Shown in pieces: positions 32,740-40,115 of a DNA stretch of 54,241 nt. The DNA is from a virus. Each line of letters starts with the position of its first letter. Position 1 is the stretch's first letter. Location: positions 1 through 54,241 of the IMG/VR virus record IMGVR_UViG_3300037139_000049, one strand, 5' to 3'. Under the pieces are notes generated by a model. The model ran no database searches. It had not been told where the DNA came from and saw nothing but the letters and a program-made list of their open reading frames with translations. Made by a program: the position numbers and the translations under genes.

Positions 32740-32990
32740 TCGGACTGCTTTAGTCGCTTAGCTTCGCGCAGGGCTTCTTCGGTCGCCTTGTCTTCCTTGC
32801 CAGCGGCTTCGCGGTTCTTCTGGGCTTCGCACTGAGAGGCGAAGGTCGCGTTACTCGGTTCGAGTTCGTGGGCTTCGCACGGAGCGCCCTGCTTGGCTCG
32901 ATCACTGGCGACTTCGGAGCTTGAGCCACAGCCCGCAAGTGCGAGGGTGGCGAGGACAAAAACCAGCAAGAAGTGTTTCGTCTTAGGCAT
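32736..32990 (-). CDS. Small lipoprotein
   Basis: 84 residues. Lipoprotein signal: MPKTKHFLLVFVLATLALAG then Cys at the lipobox. The mature part has two further Cys (GAPCEAHE and SQCEAQK) and a charged helix. A strong promoter (TTGACA-N18-TAACCT) ends six bases before its ATG, so it is the first gene of this operon and leaderless. Small phage lipoproteins often block superinfection; that role is inference. Confidence 0.68.
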   Translation of the reverse strand: MPKTKHFLLVFVLATLALAGCGSSSEVASDRAKQGAPCEAHELEPSNATFASQCEAQKNREAAGKEDKATEEALREAKRLKQSE

Positions 32991-32996
32991 TGACTG

Positions 32997-33026
32997 AGGT
33001 TAGCACGTCCTAGTCGCGACTGTCAA
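32997..33026 (-). promoter_or_regulatory. Reverse-strand promoter (TTGACA-N18-TAACCT)
   Basis: On the reverse strand TTGACA (33021-33026) and TAACCT (32997-33002) are 18 bases apart, followed by six bases and the lipoprotein ATG. This is the best sigma-70-type promoter in the window and suggests strong, possibly constitutive expression of 31020-32990. Confidence 0.72.
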
Positions 33027-33168
33027 GGACTTCGGCCAGCGTCCTTGGAACGGTAGGGAACGACGGGAGCTTGCGCAGCTCGTCCTCAAGGTCGATGATC
33101 CGTTTGATGATCTGCTGGCGGTCTTGTGCTCGCCGTGCTGCTCTGAGGTGCTTCTCATTGGTTGTCAT
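33010..33168 (-). CDS. Small coiled-coil protein
   Basis: 52 residues; helix HLRAARRAQDRQQIIKRIID then EDELRKLPSFPT. Start 33168 has aaggtgtaggc upstream; further upstream frame is unsupported. Lies over the promoter of the lipoprotein gene. Function unknown. Confidence 0.45.
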   Translation of the reverse strand: MTTNEKHLRAARRAQDRQQIIKRIIDLEDELRKLPSFPTVPRTLAEVLDSRD

Positions 33169-33392
33169 GCCTACACCTTCGGCCAGATGATCGTCGAACT
33201 TGAGCAAGCTCAACAGATGTACGATCGGGACCCGTTGGCCTCCCCTACCGCTGCCGTGTAAAAACAAGTCCTCAGAAGAAACAACACGGCAGATTCGGGA
33301 AGTCCGAGTCGATAGCCGGGCAGGGACACGATCCACGATGACCCGACGCGAGGCCCCTCTGACGGGCGAGCGAGGCAGGCTAGCCAAATGCT
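33169..33392. other. Intergenic region between diverging clusters
   Basis: About 220 bases between the reverse-strand moron cluster and the lysis cassette. No gene with motif or RBS on either strand. The reverse-strand promoter for 33010-33168 should lie here but no clear box pair is visible. Confidence 0.4.
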
Positions 33393-33429
33393 GGTGTTCT
33401 TGCTAACCTAGAGCCACGGCCTGAACACC
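33393..33429 (+). promoter_or_regulatory. Inverted repeat around a TAACCT -10 box
   Basis: ggtgttc (33393-33399) and gaacacc (33423-33429) are perfect 7-base arms enclosing TAACCT (33404-33409), the -10 hexamer used by other promoters here. The arrangement is that of an operator overlapping a promoter ahead of the lysis cassette. No good -35 box. Confidence 0.4.
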
Positions 33430-33444
33430 GTGATCGTAGCAAGC

Positions 33445-33468
33445 GGCCCGCCCTTTGCCCGGCGGGTC
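33445..33468 (+). terminator. GC-rich hairpin before the lysis cassette
   Basis: Arms cccgcc and ggcggg (loop of eight) form a stable hairpin followed by tcgttctg, a weak U-tract. It lies after the TAACCT promoter and before the TAGACT promoter of 33497, so it may end a short transcript. Confidence 0.35.
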
Positions 33469-33484
33469 GTTCTGCGTCTAGGGG

Positions 33485-33490
33485 TAGACT
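33485..33490 (+). promoter_or_regulatory. Leaderless -10 box (TAGACT)
   Basis: TAGACT, six bases (gagccc), ATG 33497; nearly identical to the element at 19179, including the gag that follows it. Starts the lysis-cassette operon. Confidence 0.55.
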
Positions 33491-33496
33491 GAGCCC

Positions 33497-33634
33497 ATGA
33501 GCCTCATCGAGCTCCTGCTGGTCGTGCTGATCATCCTGCTGCTGGTCGGGTCGGTGGCCGTCTCGCCGCTGATCCTGCTTGTGATCGTGGTGGTCGTGCT
33601 GTTCTACTTCGCGGGTCCGCGACTGCGGCGCTGA
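33497..33634 (+). CDS. Tiny membrane protein (DUF3309-like)
   Basis: 45 residues, almost wholly hydrophobic: MSLIELLLVVLIILLLVGSV then LILLVIVVVVLFYFAGP and a basic end (RLRR). Two TM segments. Resembles small DUF3309-type proteins. First gene of the cassette; could be holin or antiholin-like. Leaderless. Confidence 0.6.
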   Translation: MSLIELLLVVLIILLLVGSVAVSPLILLVIVVVVLFYFAGPRLRR

Positions 33635-33990
33635 TGAGCTGGCTACCGGGAATCAACCGGCTCGAAGCCCAGCTAGAGGCTGACCGCAACGCGACCCGAG
33701 ACCATCGCACCTGGGAGGGCGATGCTTTGCGGGCGATCAAGACCGAAGCTGGCGAGATCAAGGACCGGGTAGACGCGACGAACGGCAAAGTGGCCGACCA
33801 TGCCATCGAGATCGCCGTGATCAAAGAGGCCGAAAGGCAGGCGGCCATAATGCAGGCGGCCAAGATCGAAGCCGACGCCGTGATCGTAGCTAAGCGTCTG
33901 ACGTGGAGACAGGGCCTCACCTTTGGGGCCTTCGGAGCGCTCGCCTCGGGGATCGTGCTGGCCATTATCTACGGCTCGGGTATCGCGTGA
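33634..33990 (+). CDS. Coiled-coil membrane protein (holin-type candidate)
   Basis: 118 residues. Long charged helix (residues 5-88) then one TM segment near the end (GLTFGAFGALASGIVLAIIY). This plan resembles XhlA-type lysis proteins that pair with a holin. One-base overlaps on both sides. Confidence 0.55.
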   Translation: MSWLPGINRLEAQLEADRNATRDHRTWEGDALRAIKTEAGEIKDRVDATNGKVADHAIEIAVIKEAERQAAIMQAAKIEADAVIVAKRLTWRQGLTFGAFGALASGIVLAIIYGSGIA

Positions 33991-34352
33991 TGCCCGATTC
34001 GGACCGTCGCGCGCAACGGCATGCAATGGGGACGGGGCTCCTTGTCGCTCTCGCTGTCGCCGTGACGGTGGGCCTGATCGGCAACGCCGTCATCGGCCTG
34101 CGGAACACGGCTCGCATCGACCAGCTCAATACCCAGCTGACCAGGACGGTCAGCGCAAGCGCCCGCACGCGGATCACGACCGTCCAGCAGCGCTGTGATC
34201 TGACGGACCACATCTATAACTGGACGCTGAAGGCGCATGTTGGCCCGACGCCGTCGGAAGTAAAGGCATCGGTCGAGTGGTTCCTGTCGAGTTATGAGGG
34301 CTGCGAGAAGCAGCTCCAGACCGTCGAGCGGATCGCAAGGGCCGCGCCGTGA
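33990..34352 (+). CDS. Membrane-anchored helical protein
   Basis: 120 residues. One TM (GLLVALAVAVTVGLIGNAVI) followed by an external helical part with Cys (QRCDLTDHIYNW, EGCEKQLQTVERIA). In the lysis cassette; a spanin-like role is possible but unproven. Confidence 0.5.
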   Translation: MPDSDRRAQRHAMGTGLLVALAVAVTVGLIGNAVIGLRNTARIDQLNTQLTRTVSASARTRITTVQQRCDLTDHIYNWTLKAHVGPTPSEVKASVEWFLSSYEGCEKQLQTVERIARAAP

Positions 34353-34603
34353 TCCTCGCCGCCTGGGTCTTCTGGGAACCCGTTTTCACGGACACCCCCA
34401 TCGAACTGTTCGGCTCGATAGCCGTCGTGGCGATCCTCGCGGGCGGCTACAGGCACCTGTGTTGTCACCAGAGCGGCTGCTATCGCCTTGGCAGGTTCCC
34501 TCATGGCCACCTTCGCCTCTGCCGCGCCCATCATCCCCTAGTGCCCAGCGGCGGTAAGATCACGCAGACACACATCGACGCAGAGACACAGCGCAAAGCA
34601 TGA
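34349..34603 (+). CDS. Membrane protein with Cys/His cluster
   Basis: 84 residues from GTG. One TM (IELFGSIAVVAILAGGY) then HLCCHQSGCYRLGRFPHGHL and RLCRAHHP, a Cys/His pattern I recall from small actinophage lysis-region membrane proteins. GTGA overlap upstream, ATGA overlap downstream. Confidence 0.6.
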   Translation: MILAAWVFWEPVFTDTPIELFGSIAVVAILAGGYRHLCCHQSGCYRLGRFPHGHLRLCRAHHPLVPSGGKITQTHIDAETQRKA

Positions 34604-35463
34604 GGCGATTCCTCCCACTACTGGCGCTCTTGGCCCTCACGGGCTGCGGGAAAGCCACCCAGACGGTCACCCAGACGGTTCCCGGCCAACAGGGATGCCT
34701 CACGCCGAACGGGATCTGCAAAGCGCCGCAGGCGATCAAGCCGACCACGCAACTACGCAAGGCTCGGACCTTCCCCGACGTGTGGGAAGGCGACCCGTAC
34801 ACGACCTACCACGGCCCGCAGGTCATCCGCCTGTCCTACGGCGACCACTTCTACGACCACCACGTCTACACGAACGCGGCGAGGCTCAGATCGTGGGGCG
34901 TGTGGTTCGGCGGCTACGTCTACCTGACCGGCAACGGCTGCACTCGGGAAGCCGAATACACGGTGCGCGAGCTCGGCTCCATCGGTGCGATCAACGGCCC
35001 GGTCATCCCCGACGGTGAGATCACGCTCCCGCGCGGCTACGTCGCCTGCTTCGAGAACTACATCCGAGCGCACACCCGCTATCCGACGGTGGAGTACACG
35101 GGCTGCTACTCGGGCATTGAACGGATCGGGCGCGTGTGGGTGCCGGACTATGGGGCAACGCCGCCGTGTGGCCCGCGCTTGGCCTGGCAATACTCCGAAG
35201 CTGCTGTTTGCGGTGAGCCGTGGGCTGGCGACTGTTCGGTTGACGAAGGGATCACGGCGATCGGGCCAGCGAAGCCAAAGCCACCGCCGCCTTCCCTCGC
35301 TGCCCTCCTGCACACCCGCGCGCTGCTCAGGGCCGACCTTACCCGTCATCGCTGCCGTGTGGCGCCGTACCACGGCCGCGGTCGATACCACGCTGTCTGC
35401 GCCCATTGGCTCAGCTACGGCGCGTCCGTAAATCGCCAGATCAAGGCCCTCGGGGGCCACTAG
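34600..35463 (+). CDS. GH25-like lysozyme, lipoprotein endolysin candidate
   Basis: 287 residues. Lipoprotein signal [17 protein letters not shown]; the Cys would be lipid-modified. The body follows the GH25 lysozyme plan: [50 protein letters not shown], and [14 protein letters not shown]-terminal basic Cys-containing domain. The classic DxE pair is not clear, so activity should be treated with care. A secreted endolysin would not need a holin to cross the membrane. Confidence 0.6.
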   Translation: MRRFLPLLALLALTGCGKATQTVTQTVPGQQGCLTPNGICKAPQAIKPTTQLRKARTFPDVWEGDPYTTYHGPQVIRLSYGDHFYDHHVYTNAARLRSWGVWFGGYVYLTGNGCTREAEYTVRELGSIGAINGPVIPDGEITLPRGYVACFENYIRAHTRYPTVEYTGCYSGIERIGRVWVPDYGATPPCGPRLAWQYSEAAVCGEPWAGDCSVDEGITAIGPAKPKPPPPSLAALLHTRALLRADLTRHRCRVAPYHGRGRYHAVCAHWLSYGASVNRQIKALGGH

Positions 35464-35471
35464 GAGGCACC

Positions 35472-36647
35472 GTGAGAAGCAAGGCAATCGCACTCATAGT
35501 TGCGATAGCCACGCTAGGGATGGCAGGCGTCGCGCAGGCAATCACCGTCACATACAGCCTGCCGGGCTGTACGGCCACAGTCACGGGCACGGGCACCGCC
35601 GCCGAAGTCCATGTCACCTGCCCACAGGGCGCGACCGGGCCGAGAGGGCCAACCGGAGCCCAGGGGGTGACCGGCGCGACCGGACCGACAGGCGCAAACA
35701 CTGGGCCTACTGGCGTTTCCGGTGGTCCTACGGGTTCCACAAGCAAAACGGGGCCGACGGGTTCCACTGGTGTCACGGGCTCTACAGGTTCGACGGGCGT
35801 CACTGGTAGCACAGGCGCGTTCATTGACGGTGTCAACGACGGCTCAGGCTGGGGACCACAGGACGCTGCACAGTTCATCGCCGGAGGGCTCACCTCAGAG
35901 CGCGTAGGAAGCGCAAGCCAGGAGGAATACTCCCGGTCGCTCGGGTTCCGCAACGACACCGTCATCGTCGGGGACGTCGGCTCAGCCCTGTCTTCGGTCA
36001 ATATGGCCTCGTGGACCATCTCGGCACTCGCAGAAGTCAAGTCGGCTGTAGCGAACGGCTTTCCGTTGGATGAGGTCGGGAACGAGATGTATCTGAAGGG
36101 CAACGGCAACGGGAACGGCGAACAGGCGAAGTACGCGGAAATGTACGTCAGCCTCCACAACGCGGTCACAGCAGCGGGTGTGAGGGCCACGCTCCTGTTC
36201 AACAGCTTCGGCGCGGGGTGGATTCCGGGCGCGGTCAAAGCCCAGCCGTCCCTGAAGACGCTGATCGACGGGTTCACCAACCATCCGTACGGGCTGGCGC
36301 ATGAAAACAGCGGCGGCAAGTGGGGTCCCGGTGCGATGGAACAGATGCACGGAGAAGCGGTCGCGGACGGCGTGGCAAACACGAGCTTTTATGTGACGGA
36401 GTTCGGTGTCGAAGACGGTATCGGCCCCAAACCACAGGTCGGCTCGAGCGGACCGGCGCAGCAGGCCGAACGCATCAAAGCCGTCTACAACGAGTTCCTC
36501 GCAACTGGCTACGTGAAGGGTTGCTGGTACTACCAGGGACATGACGACAGCACCGGCAAATGGGGGCTAATCGAACCGCAGACCTCAGGCTCTAGCCCGT
36601 TCATCCCGCGGCCTTCACTTGCGGTTGTCGAGTCCTTCGCACACTGA
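35472..36647 (+). CDS. Secreted clan-A glycosidase with collagen-like stalk
   Basis: 391 residues, GTG start after aggaggcacc. Signal peptide ([20 protein letters not shown]), a small Cys-containing domain, then a collagen-like stalk of Gly-x-x repeats ([19 protein letters not shown]; residues about 55-115). The catalytic region is a TIM-barrel of GH clan A type: acid/base Glu in [11 protein letters not shown] (near 204) and nucleophile Glu in [10 protein letters not shown] (near 308). Likely cleaves a cell-envelope or capsule glycan. Carbohydrate target unknown. Confidence 0.68.
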   Translation: MRSKAIALIVAIATLGMAGVAQAITVTYSLPGCTATVTGTGTAAEVHVTCPQGATGPRGPTGAQGVTGATGPTGANTGPTGVSGGPTGSTSKTGPTGSTGVTGSTGSTGVTGSTGAFIDGVNDGSGWGPQDAAQFIAGGLTSERVGSASQEEYSRSLGFRNDTVIVGDVGSALSSVNMASWTISALAEVKSAVANGFPLDEVGNEMYLKGNGNGNGEQAKYAEMYVSLHNAVTAAGVRATLLFNSFGAGWIPGAVKAQPSLKTLIDGFTNHPYGLAHENSGGKWGPGAMEQMHGEAVADGVANTSFYVTEFGVEDGIGPKPQVGSSGPAQQAERIKAVYNEFLATGYVKGCWYYQGHDDSTGKWGLIEPQTSGSSPFIPRPSLAVVESFAH

Positions 36648-36674
36648 TCTTGCAGCATTACGAAAGGAAGAACC

Positions 36675-36935
36675 ATGCCCACCGCTGAACAGATCCGCCA
36701 GTTCCTCACTGGAGTTGTCCTACCAATCGGCGTCGGTATCGCAGCAGCGTGGATCGTCGCCACCGTCCACATCCTCAACCTGTTCGGGATCACCGAAGGA
36801 CAGGTCGCCGGAGAGCTCTCGCTGTTCGGCACTTGGGCCGTCTCCGCCGTCATCGCATGGCTGACGCAGCACAAGATCCTCTCGGCCACGTACACGCCGG
36901 CAGCCAAAGCCGCAGCGCGTAGGTCGCAGGTATGA
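36675..36935 (+). CDS. Holin-like protein
   Basis: 86 residues, RBS aaaggaagaacc. Two TM segments (TGVVLPIGVGIAAAWIVATV and GTWAVSAVIAWLTQHKI), short polar N-terminus and basic tail: the class II holin plan. Lies among wall-degrading enzymes. Confidence 0.65.
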   Translation: MPTAEQIRQFLTGVVLPIGVGIAAAWIVATVHILNLFGITEGQVAGELSLFGTWAVSAVIAWLTQHKILSATYTPAAKAAARRSQV

Positions 36936-37075
36936 GCGCCTTCCGCTTCTCCACCTGGGCGCAGCCCGTCACGCATCGTGGTTGGGCTGTCGCAGCTGTC
37001 CTCGCTGATCGCCTCTGGCGACTGACAAGGATCGACCTCGGCAAACACTCGGCGTGGGAACGAGCGACCCGATGA
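36932..37075 (+). CDS. Small basic protein
   Basis: 47 residues, ATGA overlaps on both sides. Arg/Trp-rich (TWAQPVTHRGWAVAAVLADR). No family recognised. Confidence 0.5.
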   Translation: MSAFRFSTWAQPVTHRGWAVAAVLADRLWRLTRIDLGKHSAWERATR

Positions 37076-37857
37076 GCGCCATCGAGGCTCGCCCACCGAC
37101 GGAGCACGCCTACGGATGGAAACGGCCACTTCCGGGAAGAGGTGCGCTTGACCTACTGCCCCACGTTGATACCTCGGAACTGACGATCCTCTCCGAGGTC
37201 GACCCGCGGACGCACATGCCACCGGCACTCAACCAAGGGCAGCTCGGCTCCTGCACGGCGAACGCGACCGCACGGTGCTTCCGCTACGACACGATCATGG
37301 ACGGGAAGGACTGCGGGGAGCTGTCACGACGTTGGATCTACCACTTCGAGAAAGTCATCGAGGGCACGCACGGCCAGGGCGACACGGGCGCTGAGGGCCA
37401 CGACGCCTTCACTGTGGCGAAGCACGGTATCCCCGACGAGAGCCTGTACCCGTACTCGGAAGACATCGAAGAGGTCGAAGCGAAACCGCCGAACGTCGAG
37501 CCCCGAGCGTACACGCTGAAGAAGCCTGTCCACGCGGTCCCGCAGAACCTCAACCAGATCAAGCAGGTGCTCTCCAACAGGCAGACGATCGCCTACGGCT
37601 TCACGGTCTACAGGGACTTTGAGGAACCGTGGAGCACCGAAGGCGAGATGCCCGAACCCAACCCGTCGGAAGAAGTGCTCGGCGGCCACGAGAACCTGCT
37701 CTGCGGCTACCTTGAGAAGTACCCGGGCTACCTGCTCAGCCTCAACTCGTGGGGCACTGCTTGGGGGATCTTCGGTGGCTACTTCCTGTTCCCCATCGCG
37801 ACGTTCTTGAATCCGAGCGTCACGTCTGACCTGCGGACGATCGTGAGGGCGGTATGA
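37072..37857 (+). CDS. Papain-like cysteine protease (C1A)
   Basis: 261 residues. The papain triad is intact: Cys61 in LNQGQLGSCTANAT (Gln55 for the oxyanion hole), His206 in LGGHENLLCGYL, and Asn225 in LSLNSWGTAWGIFGGYFLFP. No signal peptide is evident. Such proteases are rare in phage lysis cassettes; it may cut host envelope or crosslinking proteins, or act inside the cell. Start 37072 is chosen for the ATGA overlap. Confidence 0.82.
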   Translation: MSAIEARPPTEHAYGWKRPLPGRGALDLLPHVDTSELTILSEVDPRTHMPPALNQGQLGSCTANATARCFRYDTIMDGKDCGELSRRWIYHFEKVIEGTHGQGDTGAEGHDAFTVAKHGIPDESLYPYSEDIEEVEAKPPNVEPRAYTLKKPVHAVPQNLNQIKQVLSNRQTIAYGFTVYRDFEEPWSTEGEMPEPNPSEEVLGGHENLLCGYLEKYPGYLLSLNSWGTAWGIFGGYFLFPIATFLNPSVTSDLRTIVRAV

Positions 37858-38900
37858 GGCGCTTTGGGATCACACTAAGCCACGCGACCGACCAGGCTCA
37901 GAAGGACCAGCAGCCTGAGCTATCCGAACCGTTCGCGGCCCTACCGACACCGCCCGGTGCGGCGCCGTATCGGTGGGATCTGAACAAGGTGATCGGCGGT
38001 GACGGCCCGCTCGTGTTCCATGTCATCGGCGATCACGGCGGGGTCAAGGACCCGAACCCGCAGCTCGTCGTCGCGAAGGCAATGGTGGCCGACTGCCAGG
38101 ATCACGGGCTGTCGTTCTGCTACTCGGTCGGCGACGTGGACTACTTCACGGGCGAAGAGGCTGAGATCGGGCCTCAGTTTTACGAGGCATACGCCGACTA
38201 CCCGGTGCCGATCGTGGCAATCCCCGGCAACCACGACGGCGCGGGCGCCGACCAGCTCGCGACGTTCATGGCGACGTTCTGCGACCCGACGCCGAAACTG
38301 ATCCCGGCGCAGGCCGAGTATCAGCGGGACACGATGGACCAGCCGAACTGCTACTGGACGCTGACGGACGAGATGGTGACGATCATCGGGCTCTACTCGA
38401 ACGTGCCGAGCGGCGGCGTTATCGAGCAGGACCAGCAGGAATGGCTAGAGGGCGAGCTGGCAGCAGCGCCGAAGGGCGTGCCGCTGATCGTGGCTCTGCA
38501 TCACCCGCCGTACTCCTGCGACGCCCACCACGGCGGTTCGCAGAAGATGGGCACGCTGCTCGATGCGGCGTTCGTCGCAGCGGGTCGCTGGCCCGAGCTC
38601 GTGCTGGCCGGCCATGTCCACGACTACCAGCGGTTCACGCGGACAGTCCACCGGGAACACGAATGCACCTACGTCGTCTGCGGGGCCGGTGGCTACCACA
38701 ACCTCCACAAGATGGCCCCCGGCGCCGTCAAGGGCCTGCAAGCAACCCCTGACACGACGCTGGAGGCGTTCGACGACTCGCAGTTCGGCTTCCTGCGCCT
38801 GACCGTTGCGGCTTCGGAGATCGCCGGGGAGTACATCGGTGTGGACAAGGAAGGCACGGTCACAGCCAACGTGGACAACTTTGCCGTGCCGATCGGCTAG
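37854..38900 (+). CDS. Calcineurin-like metallophosphoesterase
   Basis: 348 residues with all the metal-binding motifs in order: VFHVIGDHGG, YSVGDVDYF, AIPGNHDGAG, IVALHHPPYSC and LAGHVHDYQRF. It resembles purple acid phosphatases in layout. No signal peptide. ATGA overlap with the protease gene. The substrate is unknown: teichoic or phosphodiester polymers, or a nucleotide signal, are possibilities (inference). Confidence 0.82.
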   Translation: MRRFGITLSHATDQAQKDQQPELSEPFAALPTPPGAAPYRWDLNKVIGGDGPLVFHVIGDHGGVKDPNPQLVVAKAMVADCQDHGLSFCYSVGDVDYFTGEEAEIGPQFYEAYADYPVPIVAIPGNHDGAGADQLATFMATFCDPTPKLIPAQAEYQRDTMDQPNCYWTLTDEMVTIIGLYSNVPSGGVIEQDQQEWLEGELAAAPKGVPLIVALHHPPYSCDAHHGGSQKMGTLLDAAFVAAGRWPELVLAGHVHDYQRFTRTVHREHECTYVVCGAGGYHNLHKMAPGAVKGLQATPDTTLEAFDDSQFGFLRLTVAASEIAGEYIGVDKEGTVTANVDNFAVPIG

Positions 38901-38903
38901 CCT
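38898..38903 (+). promoter_or_regulatory. Leaderless -10 box (TAGCCT)
   Basis: TAGCCT, seven bases, ATG 38911, overlapping the stop codon of the metallophosphoesterase gene. Confidence 0.42.
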
Positions 38904-38910
38904 TGCCTCA

Positions 38911-39189
38911 ATGACAGACATGGCCCACCGCAGCGACAGGGAGATCCTGCTCGCCACACATCGAAAAGTAGAGGAACTCATGACCACAGAACAGCTTACG
39001 ACCCTCACTACCGATCTCGAAGCTGACGCCACGGCAGCGCAGGCCGAGTTCACGAAAAGGTGCTGGCAAGGGCAGCCGAGCTTGGCTGAAGGCAAAGTCA
39101 CGCCGGAAAGCCTCGAACCGCTGAAGTCCCTCGTTGAAGGACTCGACACGAAGGTCAAAGCCGCAGCCTCGGAGATCCCGACCACTTGA
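38911..39189 (+). CDS. Helical hypothetical protein
   Basis: 92 residues, helical and charged (LLATHRKVEELMTTEQLTTL, LKSLVEGLDTKVKAAASEI). Leaderless start. Last gene before a terminator hairpin. No family recognised. Confidence 0.5.
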   Translation: MTDMAHRSDREILLATHRKVEELMTTEQLTTLTTDLEADATAAQAEFTKRCWQGQPSLAEGKVTPESLEPLKSLVEGLDTKVKAAASEIPTT

Positions 39190-39214
39190 CCCGCTCGGTG
39201 GTGTAGGCTAGTCC
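39186..39214 (+). promoter_or_regulatory. Promoter (TTGACC-N17-TAGTCC)
   Basis: TTGACC at 39186-39191 and TAGTCC at 39209-39214, 17 bases apart. Transcription from about 39221 would meet the hairpin at 39241 almost at once, giving an RNA of about 45 bases unless read through. Confidence 0.45.
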
Positions 39215-39240
39215 TGCATCCTCCTCCTGTTTCACATGAG

Positions 39241-39266
39241 CGCCCCCGGTCCACCTGGGGGCGTTT
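39241..39266 (+). terminator. Intrinsic terminator
   Basis: cgccccc...gggggcg arms with a nine-base loop, followed by tttgtg. Ends the lysis operon, and any RNA from the promoter just upstream. Confidence 0.65.
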
Positions 39267-39385
39267 GTGCGTTATGCTCCCGGCGAGTACCCCAGCGCAA
39301 GCTGAAGTCGTCTCCCGAGCATCTACAGAGGCGAGCAGCACCCAGGCCCCGGCCCTGTGTCGGGGTAATCCGCAGAGGAGGTCTA
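39267..39385 (+). promoter_or_regulatory. Leader of the lysozyme-like gene
   Basis: After the terminator a TATGCT box (39273-39278) begins a leader of about 105 bases ending in gaggagg (39375-39381). It holds a ccccg...cgggg stem (near 39344-39364) followed by gtaatccgc. A leader this long and GC-structured is unusual in this tightly packed genome. Confidence 0.35.
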
Positions 39386-39484
39386 GTGACTAATCCGACG
39401 CTTGTTGATTTCGCTCATCGTTGCATCCGCCTTGCCCGTAGCATCGACAGCAGAAGCCAGACCAAAGCACGCCCCGGGCCGTAG
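39386..39484 (+). CDS. Possible 32-residue peptide over signal-peptide frame
   Basis: GTG start at ideal distance from gaggagg; encodes MTNPTLVDFAHRCIRLARSI and ends at TAG 39482. It overlaps the lysozyme-like gene in another frame. Either a leader peptide for it, or a coincidence. Confidence 0.25.
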   Translation: MTNPTLVDFAHRCIRLARSIDSRSQTKARPGP

Positions 39485-39782
39485 GAGTGCCCGCTGCGAT
39501 CTGAGGGTGGCCCGAGCTTGGGGGAGGAAGCATCATTGGCATCCGCCTGTCGCTCGTGTGGCGAGCGAAGATCTGGCCGTCGTGCCGGGCGTGCCCTATG
39601 CGTTCGCTCAATGTGTCGCGCTACGGGAGTCCACGGACGGCGCGGGCTCGCCGAACATCTACGGCATCCTGCCGATGAACGGCTACTCGGAAGGGATGGG
39701 TCTGGCTGGGCAGAAGCGGCTGTTCGCCTCGATGTATGCCCGCGACGGCACATCGCCCTGGGCACCCTACGACGGCTGTTGA
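39402..39782 (+). CDS. Secreted lysozyme-like (Rpf/transglycosylase-type) protein
   Basis: 126 residues from TTG. Signal peptide LISLIVASALPVASTAEA, a basic linker, then YAFAQCVALRESTDG, NIYGILPMNGYSEGMGL and MYARDGTSPWAPYDGC, the Cys-RE...YGIL...W-x-P-x-x-x-C plan of actinobacterial lysozyme-like domains with a catalytic Glu. The domain is short. The start is uncertain because the RBS fits a GTG in another frame. Confidence 0.6.
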   Translation: MLISLIVASALPVASTAEARPKHAPGRRSARCDLRVARAWGRKHHWHPPVARVASEDLAVVPGVPYAFAQCVALRESTDGAGSPNIYGILPMNGYSEGMGLAGQKRLFASMYARDGTSPWAPYDGC

Positions 39783-39783
39783 C

Positions 39784-39885
39784 ATGCTCATCGCTCTGGG
39801 AGCCGTAGCTTGGCTGGTGGTCCTTGTGATCGTCTGGGCTTTGTGTTCGGCAGCGGCGAGGGGAGATCGTGAACTGCGGCGGTGA
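39784..39885 (+). CDS. Tiny single-TM membrane protein
   Basis: 33 residues: MLIALGAVAWLVVLVIVWAL then a charged tail (RGDRELRR). Starts one base after the previous stop. Last forward gene before the reverse SSB pair. Confidence 0.42.
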   Translation: MLIALGAVAWLVVLVIVWALCSAAARGDRELRR

Positions 39886-39896
39886 GGGGCTACGGG

Positions 39897-40115
39897 CTAA
39901 CCCTCGTCAAGCTTGAGCCGTTCGCACACAACACAGGCGTCAGCCGTACCCCACCTACCGCCGCTGACCGTTGGCCCACGTTTGACGTAGCCGCAGCGAG
40001 CAACGTCCCCCGGCACTGGCAGGCGACCCTCCCTAGCCGCCTGCAAGTAGCCGTGATGGAGCTTGTCGAGCTCCCGATCTCCGAATGCAACAATCTCAGA
40101 AAGGGATGTCTTCAT
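39897..40115 (-). CDS. Small hypothetical protein downstream of SSB
   Basis: 72 residues; starts within the end of the SSB gene and has two Cys near its end (ACVVCERLK) plus RCGYVKRG, possibly a zinc site. Coupled to SSB. No family recognised. Confidence 0.5.
   Translation of the reverse strand: MKTSLSEIVAFGDRELDKLHHGYLQAAREGRLPVPGDVARCGYVKRGPTVSGGRWGTADACVVCERLKLDEG

Noticed and set aside
35630-35820. Tandem DNA repeat array
   Set aside because: The periodicity comes from collagen-like Gly-x-x codons, not a separate repeat element.
39228-39243. Second parS site
   Set aside because: Only 12 of 16 positions match and it overlaps a promoter-terminator unit; too weak without binding data.
39236-39484. 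82-residue forward frame
   Set aside because: It runs through the terminator hairpin and has no motif or RBS.
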